This document shows, piece after piece, positions 1-11,399 of a stretch of DNA of 64,000 nt (positions are counted from its first letter, which is position 1; each line of letters opens with the position of its first letter). Source of the stretch: Drosophila pseudoobscura (lineage: Eukaryota; Arthropoda; Insecta; Diptera; Drosophilidae); the NCBI RefSeq assembly GCF_009870125.1, contig NC_046683.1, forward strand, positions 64,619,869 through 64,683,868. Direction: 5' to 3'. The notes under the pieces are model-generated. The model saw only the letters and a list, made by a program, of their open reading frames with translations, had not been told where the DNA came from and did no database searches. Made by a program: the position numbers and the translations under genes.

Positions 1-1354
1 TGCCGTGCACGGGTTACACTGCCCCAGCAGACAGACAGACAACCTTGTAAAATTTTGTGCGTCATTTGGTCTGTTGTTGTTCACTTTTCTCGCCACTTTC
101 CCTTTGGGGCCAGTTGTTGTTGTTTTGTAATTTTATCGCTGACGCCGCATCTCCCGTGCACAACTCGTAAAAGTCAGGCCCTACTATACCCCCAATATCT
201 ACGCGAATACTCATAGATATTTACCAAGTCCGTGCGTCATGGTTGGCATTTCCCTTGTAAGTTTCTAAAAGGCAAATTTCCACATTTCTAACGACCCTTT
301 CGGATAGAACTACAGATGGGTTATTTTTGCGGCGTTTCCATATTTGTGTCCAGCGAATACTATACAACTAATCTGAAAGTAGGCATTACGAATCCATTCT
401 GGGTCTAGCATCGGCCGGAGGGAGGTCGTTGATCGTTGATCGTTGCTCTTCAGATGCACTCATTGAGTTTCACCAGAAAGCGACATCAAGAGTCCCAGTG
501 ACTAAGCCACATGACCTTATATGTACCGTATGTCGTATAATCGTATATTCCAGATAAATTTCCATATATACAGCTGGTCATAGGCCGTTCTGTTTGCTGT
601 GACTCAATCTGAGAATGTGAAATACTAATTTCCCATTCCTGGAACAATCAAAGCGCCACAGTTCTGAAAACGTGTGGAAATGGATGTATAAATATCAACA
701 CAAGTTGCTCATATTCCGTTTAAATTCTTGTGAGCTGAGAAAATCAGTTGTATTGTTCTAAATGGATAACTCTTAATATAGAAAACCAGTTGAACTGATA
801 TTCGAGGGGTCTTTCCATGGAAGTAATGAGAAATTTCCAAAGAATCTTTACCAGCTTCACGGCCTCACAGCTTTTGCTCTCACTGTAGGGCAAACCCTTG
901 AAAGGATCGAGTACGACGAGTGGCTACTGCAGGACAATCCACGCAAATAAGACCCATTCAAGTATTCCACTATCTCTTTGTGTATTGGATTCCCCCTCCC
1001 CACCCCCTCCCTATGTATCTGCTGCTACACGTACTCGTAGTCGTACTAGTACTCGTATATCAAATCCTATATAATCCGTGGATGAAAATCAAGCGGGCAT
1101 TCATGCGACTTATTTAGACACTCGTTGTAGTTCGACTTGAATGAACGTGCTTGTGCTTGTTTGTGCTTGTTGTTGTCTTTCTCGTTGTCGTTGTTGCTGT
1201 TGCTGTTGCTGTTTGGTTTACTTCCGTTATGACTATATATATGTATGTATATAGTAGTATGGCCATGTGTGTGTGTGGGTGCATGCCTGCATGTGTTGTC
1301 GGCATGTGTGTGTATTATGTTTTTGTCGTTGCCTCGGATTTCATTCATTAAATG

Positions 1355-1356
<2 letters not shown>

Positions 1357-1385
<29 letters not shown>
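1357..1385. repeat. (AC)n microsatellite
   Basis: An uninterrupted AC dinucleotide run of about 29 bp. It is the purest of several CA-rich stretches between 1.3 and 1.45 kb. Confidence 0.95.
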
Positions 1386-1387
<2 letters not shown>

Positions 1388-3285
1388 CACGTATTGCGAT
1401 TGCGACGACACGCACACACACTAAAGAGCGGGGCACTCCACACACACATGTATGTACATATACAGACTTTCATTCATTCATAAATATCATGCAGCAGCAG
1501 CAGCAGCAACAACCGCCTCCACCTCTACCTCTGGCACCGTCACCGCCTGCGCTTCCACCTCCGCCTGGTTCGTCCGTCTCGTGTCAGCGCTCCAAAAACA
1601 ACAACAACAACAACCACAGTTATGCCTCAAATGCGTTTTTGTTGCCGTTGCCGTTGCCGTGGCTGCTGCTGCTGCTTCTGCTTCTGCTCTTCCTCCACAG
1701 TTCTGCCTCCACTCCACCTATTCCCCCACAGCTGTGGGTAGCCCCATCCCTACAGACACCGCACTGTGGTTTCACTTCCATTTACCCGAACGGTTGCTTG
1801 CCTCGTTGCATTTTATAGATTTGTTCTAAATTTCAATGAAATTTCATTCAGCACGCATAGCATAGCCCAACAGCAACAGCCACAGCGACAACAGCAGCAC
1901 CGACAGCACTATAACTGATAAGTTCCGAACGGATCCAACGTATCTCTATCGTTTGTCGTTGTTTGTTATGGGGTCAGAGCCATTCAATACGTTAAGCTTC
2001 GGGATGGTGGATGGGGGACGGGATGGGACGGGACTGAAACTGTCGCAATCGCCAGAACATAACACGAGAGATACGATCCGATCTGATCCCGATCCTCCCT
2101 ACACTGCTTCTTTTATGTGTATGGGTCTATGGGGCACTATATACTGGATGTATTTTATGAATGAATGAATGAAACCCACACTGGCACGCACACGCACACA
2201 CAGTCACAGTCACAGTCATTTACGTTGAGTTTTTGGTTTCGGATATGGTCACATTATTTCCGGCCTCGCCGTACATTTGTTTGGTTTTGGGCGGTGGGGG
2301 GTGGGGGGGGGGGATTTATATTTATAGCGTAAGGGCTTTGGGTCTTCTTTACGGTCTGGGGCTGCTTCTTCTTGGTCTTCCTTCCTTCCTTCCTTTTCTT
2401 TTATTGTTTCTTTCTTGTTTGTTGGTTTGTATATGTCTGATTCCTCTGGCACTCTCCAAATGCAGCCGCGGACTTCCTCATTTGTAGGGCCCACCGCACG
2501 CACAGGAAGTAACCGGAAATGCTCCGCACTTGGTGCATTAGTCACTTTTGTTTTCACTCTCTACCCACCCCCCGCACGCCTAGACTCTCCTTGCTCGTAC
2601 TCCGCTGCTCTAGACTTTGGCTTCCGTTGATAAAACGCATGCCTCTGCTTCTGCCGCTGCCGCTGCGTCTCCCTTTGGTCTTCTGCTCTCTCCTGTCTCC
2701 TGTCTCCCTTACACTTTGCGCTATTTATGGCGAAAGTGTTTTGGTACTGTGCTCGTTGTTGAGTTCAATAGTGCTTTGAACTTTAGCTCTCTCTCTCTCT
2801 GGCTCTCTTTCCCTGTCTGGCTTTCGCTCTTCCTCTCAGCCTGTTGCTTGCTTTCCGCTGTCTCTGTTTCATTCTTATTCCCTTCGGACTCTTTCTCGCA
2901 CTCGTTGTCTGCTGCCGTTGCCTGCGCCTCTGCCTGAGAATGCATCAAAAATAGAGCGGCACATTGTCTGGCTGCATTGCAAAGGGCGTGCAAGAGCAGG
3001 GAGAGGCCAGCGGCAAAGGGTGTTGGCATAAGGTGAGGTGCATATTTTGTTGCAGTGAATGCAGAAACAGCCCAATGATCGGGACTGCCTCACCTTATAT
3101 ACAAATATACCTTGGACTAGGGCATATTGGGCTTGGGAGAGTGGGATTCAGAATGACGAAGGGCGGGAGAGTGGGAGACGGAAAGAGGAAGGCGGAGAGG
3201 GAGAGAGAGTGCACAACTTCCGTTGCACGAGGCTTACGCAAAAAGACGTTAAATTTATGAATATGAATGAGCAGATGCTTGTTGG

Positions 3286-3316
<31 letters not shown>

Positions 3317-6300
3317 GCAGTGCTCCAAGTGACGTCGACGGCGCAGTCGCCCCCACATTGCATTTTAGAGTGGGGGAACAGGGCGAAACTGGGGCAAATG
3401 TCATTAATACATCAGATCCGGACATGGAAACGGGAAGCAAATCATGCGTTGACAGTGGGCGGGGGGAGGGGTGCAAATGGTGAGTGTAGGGGGGTGGAAT
3501 GGGGACGGGGATGGGGACGGGGACGGGGTGCCCGTGTTGGTGGCAGAGGCGACGCCCACATTTGGGGGCACTGCCTACGTTGGACAACCGGGTTACTCCG
3601 GCGACTCCTACTTGGCCACATCCGATTGTAGCCAGTTTTGTTGCTGTTGCCGTTGCTGCTGTGGCATGTGGAATGTGCTATAATTATGGCAGCCTCTCGG
3701 TTTCTCCTACGAGTATGTGTGGGCTCAGGATGCGGCACAAACGTCCGCCCGCCACATCTTCAGAGAAGCAGTAGCAGTAGTGGCAGTGGCAGTGGCAGCG
3801 GCAGCACCCCGGCGCTTTTGAAGCTGTCGGCGGTCGGTAATAGACACAGACCCATGGATCCACGGATCCAACTGGTATGTGGGTCGGGTTAGAGTGGGGT
3901 GGCGGTGGCGGTGGCAGCCAGGGAAGATGCGGAAGACGCTTGAATGCGCTTTCTTCCACCAACTCCTCCCTCTATTCCTCCTCATCAGCGTCGAGAGTCT
4001 GTGTCCGTCGGGCGGTTCGTTAGCGGGCCAATTGTTGCTCTTTTTCAATTGACGCTATCCAACACTTGTATGCTAATGCAGGCGGCAGCCAGCGTTGCCA
4101 GCCTTACTGTGGCACTGTGGTATAAGAGTGGTGACCCCGATCTATGATACCTCTTTATATACATATGTGTGTACAGCTGCTTTTGGGATGAGTTTCAGGG
4201 AATAAGCGCCGAAATTGAGTCGTTGGTAGTCGCAACCCCTCAAAGATCTCCAAGGCAGTTAGTGAGAGAGTTCTTCAGCTTTCTGTGGTCCGTTTCGCCC
4301 CACTGTGCGGTGCACTGAAGTTTCAGTTGGAGTTGCAGTTGCAGTGGCTGGCATTTCGCCGCCGTCTTCTAGATGGCTGTCGAGTGTGCGTGTGCCCATT
4401 GCAACGGTGCCGGCATGGCGGCGGCGTCAGTGGCTTATCTAACCTGGCGGCGGTGCAGCGCCATGCACCGTGCACCGGCCACCGCTCGACAACTGCAAAT
4501 GCAACTGACGAGACACTGTTAATTTTTTTTCTGCCCAGTTTTTTTTTGTTTTTTTCTGCTGTATAAGTCTCTCATGCATAAAATTGTACACGACATAATT
4601 TTTCATGAAATGGCTGGGATCCTCCCGATGCCGATGCCGATGCCGCAGCCGCAGCCGCTGTTGCAGTTGCATTTGCAGTCGACGTCGTCAACGGGGTCTA
4701 ACTAACCTAAGTGGTAGGCCCCCGGGTACGTGCATATGTATGCGGCTCTCCCTCCGTATCGCCGTCTCTCTCTTTCAGTAGTGCAATCACTCTGTCCCGT
4801 TCTTTTGGGCAGGTTCGGTGCACTTTTTGCCGGCTGACCGCGCTAACTCGACTAGAAATTATGTGCAATTTGTCTAGCCAGGGGTCTAGAGCCAGAGCCA
4901 GAGCCAGAGCTACAACTGCCACCGATTTCCACTCCCATTCCATTTCATTTCACTTGGGGGTTTTGGTTTCTTAATGATTAGTCAGTCAGTTGTATGCGCA
5001 TCACGTGCTCCTTATTAGATCGCAGGTATTATCATTAGGTTCGGGCCAGCTTTCGACTGAGACAGCGCACATTGGGCCAGACAGGCGATATTTTTTTTTT
5101 CATAAATTCGAACATTTCAAGGAAACAAAATCATTATTTTATTTTCATATTTTCAGAAAAATTAGCGAAATTTAAGTAGATATAGTAAATATACGAATAA
5201 ATACCCATAAAATAATCACGTCACGGGTGAGCGTAATCGGCGATAAGTCTTGATTTTTCGAATTTTCGCCATAACATCGATTGTCTGGCTCCAATGTGCA
5301 GCGCCAAAAGTAATTACCTTTCGAGTGATGGTAGAGGTGGGTTGGGGAATTCTCGAGGCCCGGTTCTGGGTTCTTACGTTCTTACGTTCTTGCGTTTGCG
5401 ATACCGTACGTTGACCATGCAACGGCATACCGATGCCTCCACGTCATAGGTGGCTTCGAGTGGACTAGCTCTCTCGCTCGCTCGCTGATAAGGTGTATTA
5501 ATTATTTATTTGGTCTTGACGTTGCTGTTGATGTTGTAAATATTACAAACAGTCGAAAGTCCAAATGCTTTTGATTAGGAAATCTTTCTGTTGTTGATTT
5601 TCTTTCTGTTTTTCTATTTTTTCTTTCAGTAAGAAACCGAAATTACAATTTCCGCTTGTCGCTTGCCGCTTGCCGCTGGCTGCCCTGGCTCGGGCTCTGG
5701 CCCCCACTCTCTTTCTCGCGCTGGGTAAGTGTTAAGCATGTGACTCAAAAATTGAACATTATATGTACCGCCGCCGCCACCACCACCACCACACATACAT
5801 GTATGTACCCATCCACCCGGCCGTACCACAAAGACGGGCCCATGTACAGAGGTGGCATCACATGTCGTTTATAGTTTGGCCTTTAAATGGGCCTATCGTG
5901 GGCATTTTGATAAGCCGTAGATTGAGCGCGTGCTTTGTCTAGGCCCTGGGCCTCTCCTCCACCTCTTTGCCCCCTGTGCGTCCCTCGATGCGGGACAGGT
6001 GTGTGTGTTGTGTGTAAACTTTCGGAATTCCAGAAATTCTTGCGTCAAGTAGCCGCCCCGCAAGCCTTATCATTCAGACGATCGTCCACTGGGATCGCAG
6101 ACCTTCGGGTAGGTGGTTGGGGGGACCCTGGTGGTGCGATGAGTCGAGATCTTGTCAATGGATTGATTGGATTGATTATAAGCGATCATAATTACACCTG
6201 GCGCCTGCCTGCTGAATTCAAGGAATCGATTGCCAATCAAAAAAAAAGGTGCAAAATCGATGACGCAGGCTTCAGTGATAGCTCACAGACACTGCCTCTT

Positions 6301-7070
6301 GATCGAAGCAAAATCGAATGCTTAACTTCCAGGCATCCTCCTCATATCATACCTCCTTTGGGGGAGCTCCTAGCCAATTCACTTCTATCTACAGCACTTC
6401 TGTTGGATTTTGTAGAAAGTTGAAGGGAATTCCATCAATTCCAAACTACTTTAGACGATTTCCAGGTAGCTGTAATAAAACTTATATGACATTTTCTATG
6501 CCCAAGATCGCCGCCAGCTAATTCCAGTTCCAGTTCCAATTCCAATTCCATCTCCAGCTAGCTTTGGGGTCTGTCCCATGGTCCCATGTGGCATTTGATA
6601 TGCATGTCATACGACATGCCACTCCTATTCCTCACACTACCCGCCCCCCCCAACCACCAGCGATCCTCATCCATATAAATAACATGTAAGGCCTATGGAA
6701 TTTCCTATAAATAAGTTCATGACGAATATAACAAAAATTCCCTATCCAACCTAGGCCGCTAACCCCCCCCTCCCCCCTCCCCCTTCCCCGTCACCATCCC
6801 CCCTTACCTACCATACACCCCTCCACTACGACAATGCTATGTTTTTGCTTTTTTGTGTGTGTTTTCGCTGTAAATGACCTCGTTCACATAAAGTTCAGAA
6901 ATTCCATTTACAAACTTGTAATTGAAAAAATCCACACACTAGAGCGGGATAGAGCGAGTGACTGGGCAGCTGGAGGGACAGAGATGGGACGAGAGACAAA
7001 GTCAAACACGTTGGAATTTGTTTTTTTTACCGTTCAATGACGAATTTTTGTAGAGTTCGATGTGTGTTCG

Positions 7071-7095
7071 TGTGTGTGTGTGTGTGTGTGTGTGT
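7071..7095. repeat. (TG)n microsatellite
   Basis: An uninterrupted TG run of about 25 bp within a T-rich region. Confidence 0.95.
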
Positions 7096-7699
7096 TTACG
7101 AAAAAGAACGCCACTAGCTACACGCACACGCAAACACATTCCAAAAAAGACACTTACGAAAGCCACAAAAAACATTTTATTGTTCGTAGATTACAACATA
7201 AAAAATACAAAAAATGTGGAAGAAGGCAGGGTAGAAGGAGCAGGCGAATAGTATGAATGAGCAGGAGAATGAGATGAATGAGAAGAATTGTAAGAAGTGG
7301 GCGCAGAAGTACATACATACATATAGGAAAAATGAGGATTGGTATATGGCAAAAAAGCAGAAGAACGGAATATTAGTAGAATAGTAGTAGACAATCAAAT
7401 CCTCTTCCACGCAGCAAAAGTAGCTCACAGCACCGAGATACAGCAGCTACAGATACAGATACAGATACTTTTCTTGCCGGCTTGGATCGGTTCAAAAGAT
7501 GTAGATGGAGAGAGGGGTGGGGTGGGGGTCTGCGGCATGGGCTGGGGCTGGGGCAGGGGCCAGTGTCAGTTTGTTTGTGGAATGCCGTTTTGTAAGTTTC
7601 TTATGCATGCGAGTCAAACATCATGGAATGGAGCAGCAACGAGTACATAGTTTGGTTCGTTTTAGTATAAAAAAAACTTTCTAGCACACCGATACGACA

Positions 7700-10600
7700 C
7701 ACAGCCACAGATGCAGATACAGCACACACACACACATACACGAACACTAACACCCGACGTACAACTTTTTCGAACTGCGCAGGCGCTGCCGCTGCGCTGC
7801 CTCTGCCGTAGCCGCTGCCTCTGCCGCAGCCGCAGCCGCTGTCGCTGCTCTGCCTTGGCCGCTGCCAAAGACGCAAGCAGGCAGGCAACGAAAGATCGCG
7901 TAAAAGAAAAGACAAATTTTCATTCAGTAAATTTAGCTGCAGCGCGATGGTCGTGTTCGCTCCGCGTTGTACGCTTCGGAGCAGCCTGCAGCAAAGTAAA
8001 AAAGAAACTACTCTCGAACGGATGTTAAAAATATTAAACAAATAAAATAGAGAGATAGTGTGAAAAGTAAATATTAAAATGCAACAAAGTATACGGTAGA
8101 GGAAGAACAATGGAGTCCCTCGAAGCTTGGAGACTGGTTCCCCTTGGACACGGCGGCCCCAGACAGACAGACAGCGGGGCTGGCTACGCCACACCGAAAC
8201 TTGTGCGACCGCATTCCAGAAAGTTCAAATAACGAAATGTTGAGGAGGAGCAAAGCGAAGCGGAGAGCCAGGCAAAGAGGAAAGTCTGCTGCGGCGGCGG
8301 CATCGTGGAAAAATTAAAGTTAAACTCGACTCGTGTCCCTGTAGCTGTACTCGTATGTGTGTGTGTGCTTTTTTTTTTTTTTTTTTTTTTGTTTGTATGA
8401 GTGTGTAGTCTGGAATGCGGTTCCGTTCCTGTGCGAAGAATTAAGCCAAATAGAACTCACGTTTGCAAAAAGCAGCAAGAAAAATTTCTCAAAAACTGGT
8501 TTTCAGCCAAAGACTTTGTGTCGTCGTTGGTTCCATTGACATCCCAGGAGCCGCTGCCGCTGCCGCTGCCCCTGCTGCTGCTGATTCTAACCTCTAAGCC
8601 AGGGTTAGGCCACATGGGTAAGCTCTTTGGAATTTGCCATCATACACATACACATATGTACGTATACACACACTGCGAGAGATACAGAGAAGCACAAGCA
8701 GAGGATGTTACAAGATCGACTTGGAATCGTCTCCATCTTCGGCTTGGAGCGAGGCCACAGCGAAGTAAAATATTTATTGGCTGAAATTGGATGCTGCGCT
8801 TCTCTGTCTCTGCCCGTGTGTCAGTGTGTGTGTGGCGTCTATTTAGAAATTCAAATTGAAATTTTTCAAGAGTGAGTCATATGAACGATCTCTTGCTCAA
8901 TCTGAGAGAGCGTGGGTTGAGCGGCATTCCAGTTTTGCTGCTCTTTTGGTGGATCCGAATTTGAATCCTAACCTTCATGGAAATGGGAACGCAGTACGGT
9001 CATATCACACATAAATTGAGCGCGCCTCTCTTGAAAAAGTTGCATCACTCAGCATAAAACGGAGACGCGAGGCAAAAACAACAAGAGTCAACCACCAGCA
9101 TAGAATGCGGCTGCCAGACAGCCGCCGCAACAACAAAAAAAAACCAGAGCAGCAAAATCAAGAAAAAGAACAGAGAGGGAAGAAGAAAAAACCAGTGGAA
9201 GAACCGTTTTGCAGTGCAAGGCAAGCATGCTTGAAGGAGGAAGGCGAAGCAACAGGCGAGCAAAGACCAAGAAAAGAAGGGTAAAAGGGAGTGCAGCAAA
9301 TACACTCGAAGGGAAAAAGAGTAGAGGTAGTACTCTGATAAATTTTTTGTTTTTTTTTTTTCAAAGCTATGAATATCGTTTGTAGAAATTTGAGAGTTAC
9401 CCATTGGAATCAGAATGAAAATAGTGTAACATATCAAAGGAGAGTACAAACTCTTTTGGACTGGTGTACTTGCTTGTACGCCGACAGCGCGCACACATAC
9501 AGTTGCACAGTGATCCCGTTTGTTTTCCAGCTTGCCTTCACCCTCTTCGTACAGTAAAGAGTAATGTCAGCGAAAAGGACAGCAACGCTGAAACTTGGAG
9601 TCTATCGTCCGTGGACTCACGCACGCACGCCGCCAGACAGTTATAAGCCGTCGATGCGGCAGCGACGATGCGATCTCCTCTTTGACTTCAGTTTCGTTTC
9701 TTTTCTGAGGGAGGGGGAATTTGCATACATGAAAGGGGGAAACAAAAAGTTGCTGACCGTTTTTGTCTATTTTTTTGTTTTATTCCACATCATAAATGTC
9801 AATTAAAAATGATATTTGTATTATCAAGTTCCGCAGGCCCTGCCCCGCAGACGACGATTTCATTCCATAAAAATGTGCTATAAAAAACTAACGGTTAATT
9901 CTACGGTCTGCTGAAGTTCGTGTGTGGCTGGTGGAAAAAAAGAGTAACAACACAAAAACTATTCCTCTGTCGTCCGTCGTCCGTCGTCGGCGCTGTATGG
10001 TGGCCGCTCAATAGAAAGTTTGTGTTAATAAAAAATTGGAGGCACAAATACACACACACACACATACACACAGTCAGAGAAAGACATAGCCAGAAGCAGG
10101 AGAAGGAACAACAGAGAGAAAAATACCTAAAAAACTTAAACACACAAAATATGTATGTCGAAATATAACAACAAAAAAGAGTGAATGAAAAAATGTTGAC
10201 CCAATTTAATGCTGCGGCAGAGCAGTGGCCAGGCATCGCCAGGCCCGTTGCTCTTGTTTATTTCACAGCGAAGCCAGCAGAGAAGAGAAGACGGCAGCAG
10301 AGGCGCATACTTTCCCACACAGCTTCCCCATTCCCGTTCCCCTTCCATTCCACTCGTGATCATCGCGGGAGCAGCGCCAGGGCTCCCTTCGCACGGCACG
10401 GCACGGCACGGTGCGGTGCGGTGCGGTCGAACAGCTGGAACGATGTCTAAATAATGATTGTTAAATGGAGATTGTGTTGTTGCTGTTGGCGCAAGGCATT
10501 CCACACTTATACAGTTGCAAAGAGAGAAAGAGAGAGAGAGAGAGTACGCTGGGGCGCGCCTGCGCAGCGATGGTGACTATTTTTAAAGCTGTTAAGGTAA

Positions 10601-11235
10601 GCAGTGTGCCTAAAGATGTGTGTTCTCTTCCTACTCCCTCCTCTCCCATTCCTATATGTATGTATATGTACGTACATTTGATAAACTCGTGCTCCTACCC
10701 ACACCTCATCATAATCCTCACCCTGCCCTATGCTTGCATCACCCTTAGCCCTCCATGTCTGCAGCTGTCTTAAGTCTGAGATATTTACAGTTCCTTCAGT
10801 CTCAGCGCCACTAATTGTGTGCTATTTCTGTAAGATCATTCTTCTTCTCCCTCTCCCTCTTCCTCTCCCTCTCTTGTGTTTCTCTGCTCGGTTTTAGTTG
10901 ACGGCGGCGCGCGTGTGAAAATATTTAGGCTACGAAAGGTATTTTTATTCAGCCTTTTTCTCCCCTCACTCTTGCACGAGCATATCTTTCAATTTGTGCC
11001 TAGTCTCTTTTCTCGGTTTTTGTTTCTCGTTTAAAGTGTTAACTGGCGGCATATAATTTCGGTCGACTTGACATACATGGTAATTATAGTTATTAAATGT
11101 GAACCAGAGAGCCCAGGCACGTGCTTGAAAACTGTGAAATATGTATGTATGTGTATAGCATATTATATAGAGACCCCGATGGGGGAAAAACGGAAAACGA
11201 ACGAAAAATGTTTGGGACTACTCCACCAATATATG
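7700..11235 (+). ncRNA. Probable upstream part of the bantam primary transcript (extent unknown)
   Basis: This stretch precedes the bantam hairpin on the same strand. No ORF resembles a protein. The sequence is mixed-composition, leader-like DNA with GAGA-type runs (about 10,517-10,544) and a strong 5' splice site, AAG followed by GTAAGC, at 10,596/10,597. A short ATG frame of nine codons (10,570-10,596) ends exactly at that donor. Established knowledge: bantam is made from a long Pol II transcript with several start sites. Inference: some of this DNA is exon or promoter of that transcript. I cannot place a start site from sequence alone. Confidence 0.3.
8369..8390. repeat. Poly(T) tract
   Basis: A run of 22 T directly after a short TG run. 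Its length is likely variable between individuals. Confidence 0.95.
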
Positions 11236-11322
11236 ATTTGACTACGAAACCGGTTTTCGATTTGGTTTGACTGTTTTTTATACAAGTGAGATCATTTTGA
11301 AAGCTGATTTTGTCAATGAATA
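11236..11322 (+). ncRNA. ban: bantam microRNA precursor hairpin
   Basis: The 3' arm at 11,287-11,309 matches the 23-nt mature bantam sequence as I know it from D. melanogaster, including the GAGATCA seed at 11,288-11,294. The 5' arm (star strand) lies at 11,250-11,272 and pairs with it. The loop reads GTTTTTTATACAAG, which appears to differ by one base from the melanogaster loop. bantam promotes growth and blocks apoptosis, in part by repressing the pro-apoptotic gene hid, and is a target of the Hippo effectors Yorkie and Scalloped. The hairpin lies in a region without protein genes, as expected for an independent Pol II transcript. ORFs over it on the other strand are chance frames. I am very confident of identity; the end coordinates of the precursor follow the annotated melanogaster stem-loop. 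Confidence 0.97.
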
Positions 11323-11324
11323 CC

Positions 11325-11339
11325 ACATTCCACATTCCA
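11325..11339 (+). promoter_or_regulatory. Two overlapping Scalloped/TEAD-type sites next to bantam
   Basis: Two perfect ACATTCCA motifs (11,325-11,332 and 11,332-11,339) share one base and start three bases after the bantam stem-loop. A third perfect copy is at 11,766-11,773. ACATTCCA is the classical TEAD/Scalloped (MCAT) core. bantam is a known Yorkie/Scalloped target, so the match is suggestive, but function is an inference. Confidence 0.4.
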
Positions 11340-11399
11340 ATGGTTGTTTTTTTCGTTTTTTTTTTTTTTTGTGTGCCTACACAACGCAATAACGATATC

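Larger units (their letters stand above)
1..7700. other. Non-coding DNA left of bantam
   Basis: I see no convincing exon here. Open frames are short, overlap on both strands and follow simple repeats: CA/TG at about 1,357-1,385 and 7,071-7,095, CAG at about 1,490-1,510, and a GTC run near 3,284-3,318. Hexanucleotide runs of the GAGCCA type occur at about 4,886-4,910. By position it may be the distal part of the bantam locus, but nothing in the sequence proves that. One perfect Scalloped/TEAD-type 8-mer (TGGAATGT) lies at 3,669-3,676. Confidence 0.6.

Noticed and set aside
1267-1818. 183-residue plus-strand ORF
   Set aside because: Composition follows CA and CAG repeats, overlapping frames exist on both strands, and no domain or splice context is visible.
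7601-8194. 197-residue minus-strand ORF
   Set aside because: No recognisable domain; contains hydrophobic and repeat-derived stretches in the bantam upstream region. Best treated as a chance frame.
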